A stretch of DNA of 64,000 bases from Phocoena phocoena (GCF_963924675.1 NC_089239.1:33503818-33567817), one strand, 5' to 3'; positions 1 through 13,011 are shown, numbered from the stretch's first letter. Notes: generated by a model from the sequence alone, not told the origin. Numbers and translations: made by a program.

Positions 1-288
1 AAAGAATATATTCAAGAAACCTACAGCTTACATGATACTTAATGGTAAAAAACTCAAAGCTTCCCCACTAAAATAAGGAACAAGATAAGGATGTCCCCTC
101 TTACCACTGCCCTTCAACATTGTACTGAATACACCAGGTAATGCAAAAAGTCAGGAAAAGGAAATTTTTAAGTTACAGAATAGGAAAGAAGAAATAAAAC
201 TATCTTTTTTTCACAGATGCTATGTTCATTTCTGCAGAAAGTCTGAAAGAATCAATAGAAAAATTTGTAGATATAAGATTAATATACA

Positions 289-515
289 GGGCTTCCCTGG
301 TGGCGCAGTGGTCGAGAGTCCGCCTGCCGATGCAGGGGATGTGGGTTCGTGCCCCGGTCCGGGAAGATCCCACGTGCTGCGGAGTGGCTAGGCCCATGAG
401 CCATGGCCGCTGAGCCTGCATGTCCGGGGCCTGTGCTCCGCAATGGGAGAGGCCACAACAGTGAGAGGCCCGCGTACCGCAAAAAAAAAAAAAAAAAAAA
501 AAAAAGGTTAAAAAA
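289..515 (+). mobile_element. CHR-type tRNA-derived SINE
   Basis: A complete CHR SINE. The head carries Pol III promoter-like boxes: A box TGGCGCAGTGG at 301-311 and B box GGTTCGTGCC at 344-353. A GC-rich body and an A-run (about 480-505) follow. It is flanked by a 14-bp perfect target-site duplication, AAGATTAATATACA, at 275-288 and 516-529. It is nested in the old L1. Such SINEs are moved by L1 machinery and are diagnostic of the cetacean lineage. Confidence 0.93.
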
Positions 516-1354
516 AAGATTAATATACAAAAGTCAATCACTTTTCCTATATACTATTAATGAATAAGTCAAATTTGAAATTAAAAACACAATACCATTT
601 ACATTAGCACTCAAACAATTAAATATTCAGGTCTAGATCTAACAAAATATGTATAAGACTTTGAGAAAAACCATAAAACTATAATAAAAATATCAAAAAG
701 GAGATACATAAATGGAGACATATTATGTGTTCATGGATAAGAAGACACAATATTGTCAGAATGTCAGTTCTTCCTAACTTGATCTATAGATTCAATGCAA
801 TCCCAATCAAAATCCCTGCAAGTTATTTTTTAGATATAGATAAACTGTTTCTAAAGTTTATAGGGAGAGGCAAGAAACCCAGAACAACCAACACCGTATT
901 AAGAGAGAACAAAAGAGCTGATACTACCTGACGTCAGCTAAGTATAAAGCTATAGTAATTAAGACAGTGAGGTATTGGTGAAAGACTAGACAAAAAACAA
1001 TTAAACAGAAGAGAGAGGCCAGAAATAGACCCACATAAATACAGACAACTGATCTTTGACAAAGGAGCAAAGGGAATACAATGGAGCAAAGATGGTCTTT
1101 TAAACAAATGGTGCTGGAATAACTATATCCACATGCAAAAAAATCAGTCTAAACATAGATCTTACACCCATCACAAAACAATTCAAAATATATCACAGAT
1201 CTAAATGTAAAATGCAAAAATATAACTCGTACAATATGACCTAGTAGAAAATCTAGATCACCTTCGATTTGGTGATGACTTTTTGTATGCACCCCCAAAG
1301 GAACAGTTCATGAAAGAAAGAATTGAGAAGCTGGACTGTATTAAAATTGAAATA

Positions 1355-1553
1355 GGGGCTTCCCTGGTGGCGCAGTGGTTGAGTCCACCTGCCGATGCAG
1401 GGGACACGGGTTCGTGCCCCGGTCCGGGAGGATCCCACATGCCGCTGAGCAGCTGGGCCCATGAGCCATGGCTGCTGAGCCTGCGCGTCCAGAGCCTGTG
1501 CTAAGCAACGGGAGAGGCCAAAACAGTGAGAGGCCCGCGTACCGCAAAAAAAA
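1355..1553 (+). mobile_element. CHR-type tRNA-derived SINE
   Basis: Second CHR SINE nested in the same old L1. It has the CTTCCCTGGTGGCGCAGTGG head, tRNA-like boxes and a short A tail. A 12-bp perfect target-site duplication, AAAATTGAAATA, lies at 1343-1354 and 1554-1565. A few changes in the body (for example CCGCTGAGCAGC) distinguish it from the other copies. Confidence 0.92.
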
Positions 1554-3426
1554 AAAATTGAAATAAAATATTTCTGCTCTGCAAAAGACACTATCAAGAG
1601 AATGAAAAAATAAGCCACATAGTGGGAGAAAATATTTGCAAAAGACATATCTGATAAAGCACTGTAATCCAAAATATACAAAGAAATCTTAAAACTCAAC
1701 AATAAGAAAATAAACAACTCAACTAAAAAGTGGATCAAAGACCTTAGCAGACATATCACTAAAAAGATATACAGATGGTAAATAAGCACATGAAAAGATA
1801 TTGCCTATCTTTTCATGTGTCATCAGGGAATGGCAGATGAAAACAACAATGATATATCACTGCACACCTATTAGAAGAGCCAAAATCAGAACACCAAGTG
1901 CTGACAAGGATGTAGAGCACAGAAACTCTCATTCATGGCTGATGACAATGCAAAATGGTACAACCACTTTGGAAGACAGTTTGGTGATTTCTTTAAAACT
2001 AAACAAACTCTTACCATACAGTTCAGCAATGACACTCCTTGGTATTTACCCACATGAATTGAAAACTTATGACCACATGAACACCTGCACAGAGATGTTT
2101 ATAGCAGCTTTATTAATAGTTGCCAAAACTTGGAAACAACCAGGATACCCTCTAGTAGGTGAATGGATAAATAAGCTGTGGTACGTTCAGACAACATAAT
2201 ATTACTTAGTGCTAAAAAGAAATGAGTTACCAAGCCAAGAAAAGACATGTAGGAAACTTAAGTACGTATTACAAAATTTAAAAAGCCAGTCTGTAAAGGC
2301 TTCATACTCTGATTCCAACCATATGACATTTTGGAAAAGGCAAAACTATGGAAACAGTAAAAGATGAGTGGTTGCCTGGGATGGGGGAGGAGGGAATGAA
2401 TAGACAGAGAGCACAGAGTATTTTTAGAGCAGTGAAACTACTCTATATGGTACTGTAATGGTGGATACATGTTACTGTAAATTTGTTCAGACCCACAGAT
2501 TGTACAAAATCAACAGTGAGCCCTAATGTAAACTATAGACTTTGGTTGGATGTCTCAATGTAGGTTTATCAGTTGTAATAAATATACCATTCTGGTGGGT
2601 GATGATGACATCAGGGGAGACTCTGCATATGTGGGGAGAAGGGGAATATGGGAAACCTCTGTGCCTTCCACTCAATTTTGCTGTGAACCTAAAACTGCTC
2701 TAAAAAATAAAGTCTATTTAAAAAGAAGCAAAGGAGATACAGAAATATATAGAATCACTGCAAGGAAGAAAACTGGAGACTGTGAAACCACGTACAAAAC
2801 TGATTAATACACTATAGGGCAATGCAAATATAACTCTGTGTTTGATCTTTTCTCTTGCACAGAAATCATTTGCATATCTGTAGAACAAAATCACATTGCT
2901 CTTAGACAAAAATCTATTGCACTGCTATATATTGTCAACAAGTTAACCTCTAGCTTTACAGAGTTGTAAAACGTATTAATCAACAGTGAATAATAGTAAA
3001 ACAAACATACATACCTACAGAGAATGAGATAATAGATTGGCTTGTTCGGCATCGGCACAAAATGACATAGTCATCTCTTGCTTATTTCCAAGTTTCCAAT
3101 TTTTTTTAATAGTGTACCACTTCCAATGATTTAAAATAATCTCCACATTTTTTATTACAAAAATGCCACAAAAATTGTGTTTTCACCCTATTTATTTATG
3201 TATGATCTGCATCTTATATATACATATATATAAGGTACTAGCTGATATACCCTGTAGTGTGGTCAGCAAATCAAAAGTCATACAGTGCCGAATAACTACT
3301 AAGAACATAAAGGTAATTTCCGTTAAAAGATTTTAAAAGGAACCTAGGATTGTATTTTTAATATGCTTTATCACTCCTTGAGTTAATATTATTATCATTG
3401 TTATTATTTGCTCTTAATATTACGAA

Positions 3427-3470
3427 GTGAAAGAAGCCGGTCTATAAAGGCTTCATACTGTACGTGATTC
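3427..3470 (+). repeat. Short L1 3'-UTR-like fragment
   Basis: About 40 bp (AAGTGAAAGAAGCCGGTCTATAAAGGCTTCATACTGTA region) is close to the L1 3' UTR segment found at 2282-2310 in the upstream element (AGCCAGTCTGTAAAGGCTTCATACT). No further L1 sequence is seen on either side, so it is either an L1 scrap or a coincidental remnant. Confidence 0.45.
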
Positions 3471-5575
3471 CCATGATAGGCTACCAATCATTTCAATTTG
3501 CTTAGGATACTAAATCTCAGATATTCGTTTCTGTTTCATCGGAAGTATCAATAAATATGGTTACACTGTCTCTCCAAAATCTGCTAAGTAACTTATGGAT
3601 GGGAAGTGACTTATTACCTGTAAAGGGACACTGTTAGTTCCAGAACTGTTATCAAATGGCTTTCCTAGGAGGGCTTCCTAGGCATTATTTTCAGATAAAA
3701 TATGCAACCCCTGTTGTTTTTTAACGGTGCACCAACTATACCTCTTTAGATAAAATTTATTTTCAAATATGACACTCCAGAAAATGTAAACACTGTTTCT
3801 GTTTGAGTAGTTGGTTTGTTAAACTGTATCCTGGTTTTTAAAAATGACTGATTTTTGTTGTCCTATTTAAATAAATACTTTTACTGCCATTAAAGGTAAA
3901 AAATATTTAGTAGAAGTGTTTGTTCCTGAACTCTGAATGACTAAATTAAAGGTGACATACAGGTAAAAAGGGAAAAAAATCTTCTTTAAATATATATCAG
4001 TGGAAAAAAAGAGAACATTCAAAATAATACCAACAATATTCCAAACAAATAACCATAATTAACTTTTCTTCATCAGTTCATTCATTCTTACTTAATTGAT
4101 ATTTGTTCCAATAGATATTGTGTCTCCTGTCAGCTTTCATAAAATCTTGTAATCTCCATAAAAATGTCCCCAAATTGCTGACTCAGTACCCTAGCAGATT
4201 CAGACATTTGTCTATGTGATATCAGCTTAGAGGTCTGTACTATTAGTCTTTCCTTGAAGTACCAATACTAAAGACTAGCTGACATAGCTCTGTTTATGAA
4301 GCTCAGACTGGCCTTCCTTGTGGTAGAATATATTTCTAGATTGTCAATTTTAGCAGAGCTGGAGACCATGAGAGATCAGAAAGCCACCTACAGATGACAA
4401 GACTGGTTGGTTGTCTAATTTATTACACTAACCAAAAATATTAAGAGTGGAGGGGAATAAAAGTACTCTCTCATAGGTATACTAAGTAGCTGGCTCAAAA
4501 AAGACTTCATTAGTATTTCCCCTGAAGGTACATAAGATACATTCCATGAGCAGCAAGGGAACTCCTCTAAAAGTGCACAGTCTCTGTAACTTACTTGTAT
4601 TAATAACAATTTACCTGAGAAAAATGTGCCTAAGGAAGGATGACTTTCCCTTTTAATAAGATTACTCTTCTTGGGAAGCCAGTACATTTTTGAGCTAAGT
4701 AGGAAATATGGAGCATATACCAAATAAATTATTTCCAGCATTCTACTTTCTTATATAAAATACTGACCACCCGGAAATCTTAAAGTTAGTTTAGATGGAA
4801 AAGACATCTTACCTTTTTTTTTTAATTGAGAGATTAATCTCAGGAAGACAAAATCACATGAGTTGTCAAAAATAGTACTTAATGTGATTAACAGAGTAAG
4901 TTCTTGAAATCAGTGAAAGTTGTAGCTTGCTGCCTATAATTCAGAGTGACAGAGTTTATTTAAAAATATAAATATAAGAGAGTAGCACAATCATAAGGAA
5001 TCTCAGTTCTTTCAAAAGTGAGGAAATTTTAATTGATTGTTTATTTTAAATAATCAAGGGTATAAAAAAATCAGTACAAAGTGTAGAAAATTACTCTGGT
5101 GAGATACAAAATCTCTATCAACCGGAAAGCTTACAGAAAGGGGGAATAATAAATTTTACTACCTCTTGTTATAAGCAGACTAGATATTGTAAGATAATTT
5201 ATCATTTTAATGGAGAAAATGAAATTTTAATTTTACATTATTATGATTTGTTACATTAAGTATCCATATACTTTTTAAAGTGAACAAAGTTGTCGAAGTT
5301 GAGCAAATTTGCTAAAATTTTAGCCCAATCTATTAGGTCTTTTCAGACTCTTTATTTGTCATTATTATAAATGGAGGCAAAAATGTTCCCCATCTGCCAA
5401 ACTTCTATGACCTTTTATAGTCATTCAAATTTTAATTTCACTATCTTCTTTCACATTTGTAACAAAACATTTCTCTTCAAAGGAAACTACTTTCTTTTTT
5501 CCATGAAAAATACATTCTTTACTCTTTTTCATAACATAGTATGTACAAGAGAAAAATTATTTAATATTAAAAAAT

Positions 5576-5578
<3 letters not shown>

Positions 5579-5607
<29 letters not shown>
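5579..5607. repeat. (GT)n microsatellite
   Basis: An uninterrupted run of about 14 GT units. It gives rise to a run of alternating Val/Cys in a chance open frame, which is not a gene. Confidence 0.97.
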
Positions 5608-5610
<3 letters not shown>

Positions 5611-6860
5611 GGTTGGGATGGGTGGGTGAGTATTAGTCTGTGTAATGCTTATAACCAATGTTGTGGTATTCTCTCTTACTTAAAACTTACATAGGTATCT
5701 AAAATTTATTCATCATTTAATGTTATCAATGCCCATTTATCTAAAGATCTTAGAAATTATATCTCAGTTGACTTATTATGTAACCTAATTATTCTTGATA
5801 GTAAAAAAATTTTCAGATTTATAATTCAAATTTCGTTGATAGAAAAATTACATTTTTCTTGATTGTAAACATCATATGGAAACAATATAACTTATTTAGT
5901 CAGTAAATAAGTATAAGGGGTTTAAGAAACAGATTATTTAGTCTCGCCATAAGAAAATAAGAGCAAATTTCATTTTAAAAACTATAAAATATATTCCTGC
6001 ATTGTACAACATGGATAAAGTCAGGATTTTCTCAAGGATTCATTTTGTTCATGTAAACCTGGATTGTTACATAAAACCACTTTTGAGCTGACAGTTTTCT
6101 GTGAGAGTATTTTTTCTCCCCTTCAATATCTAGCATACTTTAAGTATTAAATATGTTTTTAATATTTTTTCTAGGAATGTTTGTGTACACACATATATAT
6201 ATATGTTATTAGCTTTTGTAAAAACAGTATTTATTAAAGAGACTTTATATTTTAATGCTACAACCAACCAAGATGCTGCCCAATTGTAGCAGTAAGGACT
6301 ATAGACCTTACAGTTTAGATTAAGTCTGTCATTGACTGAAGTCTGCTTATAGGAAAAAGAAACTGGGAGCACATTTTTGGCTGAAAGGTGGGTGGCTGGA
6401 CTCCTCCCTCTACTTAGTAGTTTGGATTACAAATGATCTTTTATATCCTTATAAGGAACATGTGTTTAAGGAGCTATAACTCATGGTTAATTGATCAATC
6501 GTCCATGATTTCCTTCTAAAAACTCTTTCTTTAGTCAGTGATTTCTTATGACATAGTAACACTGTGCCCAGGGGTTTCACGTAACACAGGAGAACCCTGG
6601 GCATATCTGTCAGGAGAGAAAAAGAAAACAGGTAAAGAAAGCCAGCAAGCCCCATATGCATATATGGGTTCCTCAGTCCATTTTTGAAACTGGCTGTTAC
6701 AACTACCACCTGGGTCCTGATCATATTTCCTCCCAAGATCACTTTTTATTTTCTTTGTTTCTACAACATAGAGGGATTCTCAAAGCATGATTCCAAGATT
6801 ATTTTACTAAAAATTCGAAACCACTGAAGGGTAGCAGAATATTTCATCCTAAAATATGAC

Positions 6861-7415
6861 TGTAGGATGTTTAGGACGTGCCACCCCAAAATATGCCACT
6901 TTGGTATATTGATTACTTGGAGCTGTAGACACTTGGAAAACAGCAAATGCATGGAGAGGCTTTCTCTGAACTCCTTAATCTGCCTGAAGACACATCCTCT
7001 AAAAGGAGCCAATTGTCATGATTCCCCTCCCCGGGAGTTTCATCAACCAGAGAAGGTTGACTCATCACCAGAGAGGAGACTAGAAATGACACCACACCCA
7101 GACACGTGTTGTCACAAACTATCACATCCATCCACTCTTCTAACGGCCCATTCATCGTCCTAAAAATCATTTCCTCTCCCAAAAGAGGCCTACATCTCTC
7201 CTCCCCTTTCCCTATGAAGATGGTATTTAAGCCTGAATTCTAAGTCACCTGGGGAGCCACTTGTTTTTCTCTGGGCATCTCCCATGCCCACATGTGGTAT
7301 ACATGTTAATAACGTTCTGGTTTTCTTTTTTTTTCCTCTTGTTAATCTGCTTTCATTACAGGGGTCTCAGCTAAGAACTCAGAAAGGTAGATGAGAAATT
7401 TTTTTTCCCTCTACA
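6861..7415 (+). mobile_element. Endogenous retrovirus solo LTR
   Basis: A 555-bp block begins TGTAGG and ends CTACA, the TG...CA ends expected of an LTR. A TATA-like GTATTTAAGCC lies at about 7228-7238. A polyadenylation-like TTAATAA lies near 7305, followed by a T-rich stretch and a U5-like CAGGGGTCTCAGC segment. No gag/pol/env sequence adjoins, so it is a solo LTR. Exact family was not assigned; old copy with no open reading frame of interest. Confidence 0.7.
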
Positions 7416-7529
7416 CTATAAATAATTCTCTTGATGTAACACGACAGCACAAGATCACAGCACAGTGACTGGGATCCTTTACACCATGTTTATTTGTTAA
7501 GATCTGTCTTATCATAGGAACTGATTTTT

Positions 7530-7755
7530 TTTGAGCAACAACTATGTGTGAGATACTGTTCTAATTACTTGACAACGTGTAAATTCACTTAACACTCATA
7601 CTACCCTAAAGAAGTAAGTACTATAATTATACACTTTTCATAAAGGAGGAAAGAAGTGAAACAATTTCCCCAAGTTTACACATATCATGAATGGTAAGGC
7701 AACAATCCTAACCCAGGAAATCAAACTCCAAAATACATGCTGTTATACACTGTAC
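7530..7755 (-). mobile_element. MIR SINE
   Basis: Matches the reverse of the mammalian MIR consensus. Order on the plus strand: CAACTATGTGTGAGATACTGTTCTAA, then ACTCATACTACCCTAAAGAAGTAAGTACTATAATTAT, then AAGGAGGAAAGAAGTGAAAC and CAATTTCCCCAAGTTTACAC. It is heavily diverged, as expected of a repeat over 100 million years old. Confidence 0.75.
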
Positions 7756-8144
7756 AATAATGTCTCGTTACAGTCCTTACAGGGTCACACGGAGTATTGT
7801 GAGAATAATAAGAACTCAAGAAATAGGTCTTGAATAATAATTCCTGAGGTCAAATAGGCTGTTAATTAATTATATATTACTTTTAAATGTTATAATTATT
7901 ATGCATACTACTGGGCACTGTTTTTCAGACTGTTGAAGATGCCTTTGTTTATTTACAAAAATAAAAATGATCTAATAATTGTATTAAGAAAGAAATAATT
8001 TTATTTTAATACTATATCCATCTAATAAGGTGGGAGTAGATGAGTAGGACAACTCACAAAATTTTCTAAAATGCCACATTTAATTTTAAAACAACTTTAG
8101 CAATTTAGCGGGGATTCTAGAACTCCTCTTAGAATTCTGTTATT

Positions 8145-8265
8145 GAGCCGTTCTTACATTTTGGTAAAGTCACTTAACCTTATTTTGGTTCCCACTTCTG
8201 AAAAATGAAGATAAATAATTCTTACATAAGTTCGGGAGGCAACTCACAGAGGAATAAATAAAAGA
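8145..8265 (+). mobile_element. MIR SINE core fragment
   Basis: MIR-like core on the plus strand: GGTAAAGTCACTTAACC followed by a CTTCTGAAAAATGAAGATAA segment, equivalent to the 'TTTCCTCATCTGTAAAATGGGGATAA' part of the consensus. Ends are indistinct. Confidence 0.6.
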
Positions 8266-8458
8266 TTCCATACATTCTTAGAATTCTGGAGCTATGCTTG
8301 ACCTCAAGAGCCCATTCATCCTCGTGGGAATCAAGTTTCCTGTAGCTACATGTTTTTTCAGTGTTTTTCTGTGCAGCTTCCAACAGTACCTTAAAAATTG
8401 CTATAAAAATTAGACAAAAGGAAAATCTGGACCCTAAACCATTTACATAACCTTTTCT

Positions 8459-8822
8459 ATTTTTAAACTTCTTTATTGGAGTATAATTGCTTTACAATGG
8501 TGTGTTAGTTTCTGCTTTATAACAAAGTGAATCACTTATACATATGTTCCCATATCTCTTCCCTCTTGTGTCTCCCTCCCTCCCACCCTCCCTATCCCAT
8601 CCCTCCAGGCGGTCACAAAGCACTGAGCCGATATTCCTGTGCCATGCGGCTGCTTCCCACTAGCTATCTACCTTACGTTTGTTAGTGTATATATGTCCAT
8701 GACTCTCTCTCGCCCTGTCACAGCTCACCCTTCCCCCTCCCCATATCCTCAAGTCCGTTCTCCAGTAGGTCTGTGTCTTTATTCCTGTCTTACCCCTAGG
8801 TTCTTCATGACATTTTTTTTTC
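8459..8822 (-). mobile_element. 5'-truncated young L1 (3' UTR only)
   Basis: About 364 bp collinear with the 3' end of the large L1 at 15.9-16.3 kb (shared segments TTTATTGGAGTATAATTGCTTTACAATG and TTCCCACTAGCTATCTACC). It is therefore the same minus-strand L1 family, truncated inside the 3' UTR. A probable target-site duplication, TTACATAACCTTTTCT (8443-8458) and TTACATATCCTTTTTT (8823-8838), agrees at 14 of 16 positions. The open frame at 8639-8881 is antisense 3' UTR and not a gene. Confidence 0.9.
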
Positions 8823-8838
8823 TTACATATCCTTTTTT

Positions 8839-9299
8839 AAACACCAGTTCTGATTCAACATTTATCCAAGACTTACAATGACTAATTCTTACATTCTATA
8901 ATCCAACATTTAATCTTTAGTTTTGGTCTTAATATCTCAGTACCTTTTTATTAGCCTGTCTTTTGGAGCAACTTTTCTCCCCATCATGAGACATTCCCTG
9001 TCAGCTCTTTATCAAGATGTAGTATATTCAAGTCTCCCTTCTACATGCTCAAAAAAATAAATAAAACCAATGTGTCCGTATGTAGATAGAAGTAAAGATA
9101 TTTCAGGGAGCAATTCTTGTCAATCAATCTATTTTCATTAAATAGAATTTTAACTCTTTGCTTAATTATAAGCAGAGAAGTGATGTTACTACCATCAATG
9201 AATGATTTTATTAAACTTGGTACTTTTTACAAGAGTACCTTGGAAACTGGGTGTTTTTAATAAGTCATGATATATTTTAATAAATTTTGCCCAGTTCCT
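8839..9299. other. AT-rich DNA, nothing recognised
   Basis: No gene or repeat was recognised between the short L1 and the LTR-like block. Confidence 0.5.
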
Positions 9300-10262
9300 G
9301 GCTTGTCAGGAATCCACATGGTCCAGAGTGCTTGACTATCTAACAGAGGCTAATTCCAAGGACTATATCCTCAGGACTGACAGAGCCAAGACATTCCCAG
9401 GTAAGTACAGTGGGATCTTCACCTGCCAAGGGCACACCAGTGGTAGGAATCTATCTATCTTCCACCTTGAGTCACAGGATGGCTAAGGTTCCTTAGTATT
9501 TATTAGAGTCAGGTTAAGAAATCCTGGGTATCTAACTACCTAGTCTTTATTTTTCAAACCTGAAATTGACCATCATCAATTCATTGTCTCAACTCCAATG
9601 TAACCCTTTTTGTCTGCCTTGTGAAAATGGATGTGGGCCCTTAAATATGTTTCCCTTTTCAACTGGTACTGAAGTTTTCTCAGTAGAGAATGCTAGATAT
9701 GCCCTGCGTCAAGAAAGGGTTTGCTTGCTTGACAGACTCCTGCAATTCATGTGGCTTCCCAGGGTGCAGCTTGGGCAACGTGAGTGGCTCATCCAGCATT
9801 AGGCTCTTGAAGTGCGAGTTGCTTCCCCAGCATCAGGTGCCTGCAGTAGATTATGGTTAGCCTCACCCATGTGCCGGCAACCTTCCCCACCCTCCCCTGG
9901 ACAGTTTTGCATCAGAGCATCTCCAACTTTCCCAGGCCCTAAATGGTGAATTTCCAGCAAGTTCCACCAGCGTCCACCATGGCCAATTTTCTACCAAATG
10001 TGAGTCATGGTGGTGTCCTTTCCAACAAGGTCTGCATCTCAGTCCAGGATGGGGTTGTGCGTTGGTGTTCAGGTCAGTGCTAGGGCCAGCCACTGCTCCT
10101 TTTTTCTAATATTCCTACACTCTTTAGAGTTCTCTTGATTTATTAACCTATCCTTCATTATTCCATCCTCTTGTTATAGATAATAATTTTTATATTAAAT
10201 TTTCCCTGTTTAAATTACTGCATGGTTTCTCTCTCCTGATTGGACCAGCACTGATACATTGA
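9300..10262 (+). mobile_element. Probable ancient ERVL-type LTR remnant
   Basis: This is a more GC-rich island in AT-rich DNA, with no sensible protein. Its right end (TTCCCTGTTTAAATTACTGCATGG, then CTCTCTCCTGATTGGACCAGCACTGATACA) resembles the 3' terminus of old ERVL-class LTRs. The left limit is uncertain and the block may be composite. Short open frames at 9566-9802 and 9863-10093 look like chance. Confidence 0.4.
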
Positions 10263-10449
10263 CCAAAGGACATCCCAGAATCAAATTTATGAAATTGTAT
10301 GCTAGCACAATAGAAATTGGAAATTGTGCTAGTTATAATAATTAAATAGCACAGCCTTTCCAAATCTGTAAACTACATGCTTTGCAAATCTAAATGTGAA
10401 AGTTAAAGTAACAATTTTTGAAAGAAAATATCAGGGGACATATTTTTGG

Positions 10450-11375
10450 CCTTAGAAAAGACAAAGATCTCTTACACAGAGCCATTACCAAAACCATTAA
10501 TCATAAAATTTTGAAATGAAAAATTGTATTAAGTTCAAACAAGAATTTCCATTCATCAAGAGACACCATTAAATGATCAAAAACCCAAGCTGACATAAAA
10601 AACAACTCCTACAAATCACTACAAAAGGCTGATAACACCAGAGAAAAATGAGCAAAAGACTTGACATTTTACCAAACAAGATAGATATCCAAATGGCCAA
10701 TAATCATAGGAAAATGTGTTCAACTTCATTAGTCATTAAGAGAGTATCAATTACATCCAGAACGTGATGGGTTACCACTACCATGTCTAGAATAGCTTAA
10801 AAAGTTGTTTTAATAAATAGAAAATAGAGATAACACTAAATACCAGCAAGGGGGTAGAGTACCTGGAATGCTCACAAACTGTTAGTGAGAGTGCAAACTG
10901 GTTCCACAACTTTTCCAGACTGTCAATATTTATTAAAATAAATATATGCATAGTGTATCAACCAGCATGTATGTCTACCAAAAATATGTAAAACTATGTT
11001 CATAATACCACTCTACATAATAGCCCTGCTGTTCATCAATAATCCAATGGAAAAATAAACTGTAGTATATTTAAGCAATCAAATACTATACTGAATGAGC
11101 AATACCAAACTATTCTACACACAAGAAGCCAGAAAAAAAGCAAATTCTTAGAAATTAGACTTAGTGGATGAAAGTCAGTCTTTAGACAGTATCTGGAAGT
11201 GAACAAGGGGGTTTTGGGAGATGCTGCTCATCTTCTGGTTCTTCCTCTGGGTGCTGGAATGACAAGTATGCTGACATTTTGAAATTCACCAAAGTACGAA
11301 CTGATGATTTTTTTCAATTTTCTGGATGTTTGTCACAATACCAGAAAATGTTAAAAAATAATCATAAAAATAAAA
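10450..11375 (+). mobile_element. Old L1 3' fragment
   Basis: L1 ORF2 end and 3' UTR, heavily mutated. TTCATCAAGAGACACCATTAA lies near 10553, ATAGATATCCAAATGGCCAATAA near 10681 and TACCAGCAAGGGGGTAGAG near 10840. A 3' end like ATTTTTTTCAATTTTCTGGATGTTTG lies near 11305. No frame is conserved for any length. Confidence 0.75.
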
Positions 11376-12707
11376 TGCTTCTACATAATGAAAAATATCC
11401 TTGCACATGTATTATATGATATGCCTGTCCAGTTCTCTATAGCACTGAAACTCCCTGCGGTCATATTACTCACTGAATTATTATTAATCCCCAATTATCT
11501 TTATTGATGTTACTTTCTAAAGAGTCTTTTAATTGACACTAGTCACTTCTTCTTTACTCTCTTCTTTGGGCTTATAAACTAGCCATTTAGTTACCTGCTT
11601 ATAGTCTGAAGCTTTCCATTTCTCACAGATTTATACAATAAATAACAAAGTTATATTACTTAGAAAAAAATTTATAACTCCCATCAAATCACCCAGAAAG
11701 AGGTCGTATGTAACATTTTGCTATGTAATAAAACAGATCTTGCTTTAAACATTCACTACTCAAGTCAAGGTTTAAAGACAAAGAAGTAAGGATATGAATT
11801 AAGGCACAAGTAACAATAAGAGCTGACATATTTGGCTTGTAAGAATCCTTTCATTTTGCACTACTCAATTTGTTTAATTAGAATCTTGAGGCCAACAGAG
11901 AGTTTAAGATCTAGGGTCTTGCTTCCACGATGAAGTGCATTTTATGATGGAGATGGTGTGGTATTCAGTTGGTGGTTTAATGTGTTGTGATGGTTGCTGT
12001 GCTTGCAGCCTAAAGAATGACTCACTGCTACTGTATTTATTATTTATGGATTACATAGTGGGCCAGCAGAGAGAGGGAAGAAAAGAACTTGCAAACTAAA
12101 ATCAATACAAATAATAGCCTCTCACAAGAGAAATCCCAGGAGCTTAAGTAACTCTCTCTTCTCTTTCCTCTGGCCATCATTTTCTCTCTCACTTTTTTTC
12201 CTTTCTCTTTTTGCTCTAAAAATTAGTATCTATGGAGGAGCATTTCACTAGGTTGTTCTATTAAAATTTTTTGTAAATAATCATTAACTTTTTTCTTTTT
12301 TGCCCCGTATTTTTCCAAATGATCCTTTCAAGTTAAAATGGAAACAGGCAGAATACCCTTTGATTAATTCTATACTCCACTATAATTTATAGAAAATAAA
12401 TATTGGATGGTATATACCTTTTAAGACCAGAAAGGCAGTCAACTTAATAAATTATCAAATATGCTAAGATGTACGTGTTACTCTTTCTAATAAACTTATG
12501 AGATATTTTTCTCTCTTCCTACTAATTTTGTCAGAAGTGTACATAAAGAGATAAATCTAGAGACGATATCCATATCATATATATGTGTATATAGAGAGAT
12601 ATACTATTTTGTTCAGCGTCTCCACATAAAATTATAAGGGATTTTATTTTCCTGAATAGAACTATATTGACTATGGTTTCGCATCGATGTAAATAGTACC
12701 TCAGTAG
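11376..12707. other. AT-rich DNA, no gene seen
   Basis: No recognisable gene, RNA or named repeat. Some pyrimidine-rich patches occur near 12160-12210. Confidence 0.55.
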
Positions 12708-12958
12708 TAAATATAATCCTCCCTCAGTATCTGCAGGGTGCTGGTTCCAGGACCCCCCCCTCCCACCACACGGATACCAAAATTCGAAGATGCTCATGTC
12801 TCTCATATAACATGACAATATTTCCGTATAACCTATATACATCCTCCTCTACACTTTAAGTCATCTCTATTGCATATGATATGTAATACAATGTGATTTC
12901 TACGTAAATAGTGGCCTGTTCGTGGTAAATTCAAGTTTTGCATTTTGGAACTTTTGGA

Positions 12959-13011
<53 letters not shown>

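Larger units (their letters stand above)
1..2725 (+). mobile_element. Old degenerate L1 LINE, ORF2 3' part plus 3' UTR
   Basis: This is the 3' part of an ancient L1 on the plus strand, entering from beyond the window edge. Its decayed reverse-transcriptase end is visible: residues such as [20 protein letters not shown] are encoded around 760-815, and fragments of the ORF2 C-terminus (FIAALLIVAKTWKQPGYP) around 2099-2150. The 3' UTR runs to an A-rich end near 2693-2725, containing AATAAA. The frame is broken by many stops and shifts. Two CHR SINEs (289-515 and 1355-1553) are inserted in it, so it predates them. The degree of decay suggests an L1M-age family; the subfamily was not assigned. Confidence 0.85.
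2726..6860. other. AT-rich single-copy-like DNA, no gene seen
   Basis: No coding region, RNA gene or intact mobile element was recognised. The longest open frames are about 110 codons and have no family resemblance. It contains a short L1-3'-UTR-like piece (3427-3470) and a (GT)n microsatellite (5579-5607). Everything else looks like ordinary intergenic or intronic sequence. Confidence 0.6.

Noticed and set aside
1253..1789. 178-codon open frame on the minus strand
   Set aside because: It runs across a CHR SINE (antisense) and old L1; the middle residues are the translation of the SINE, seen again at every other SINE copy.
2550..2807. 85-codon open frame near the end of the first L1
   Set aside because: It is L1 3' UTR sequence running into flanking DNA.
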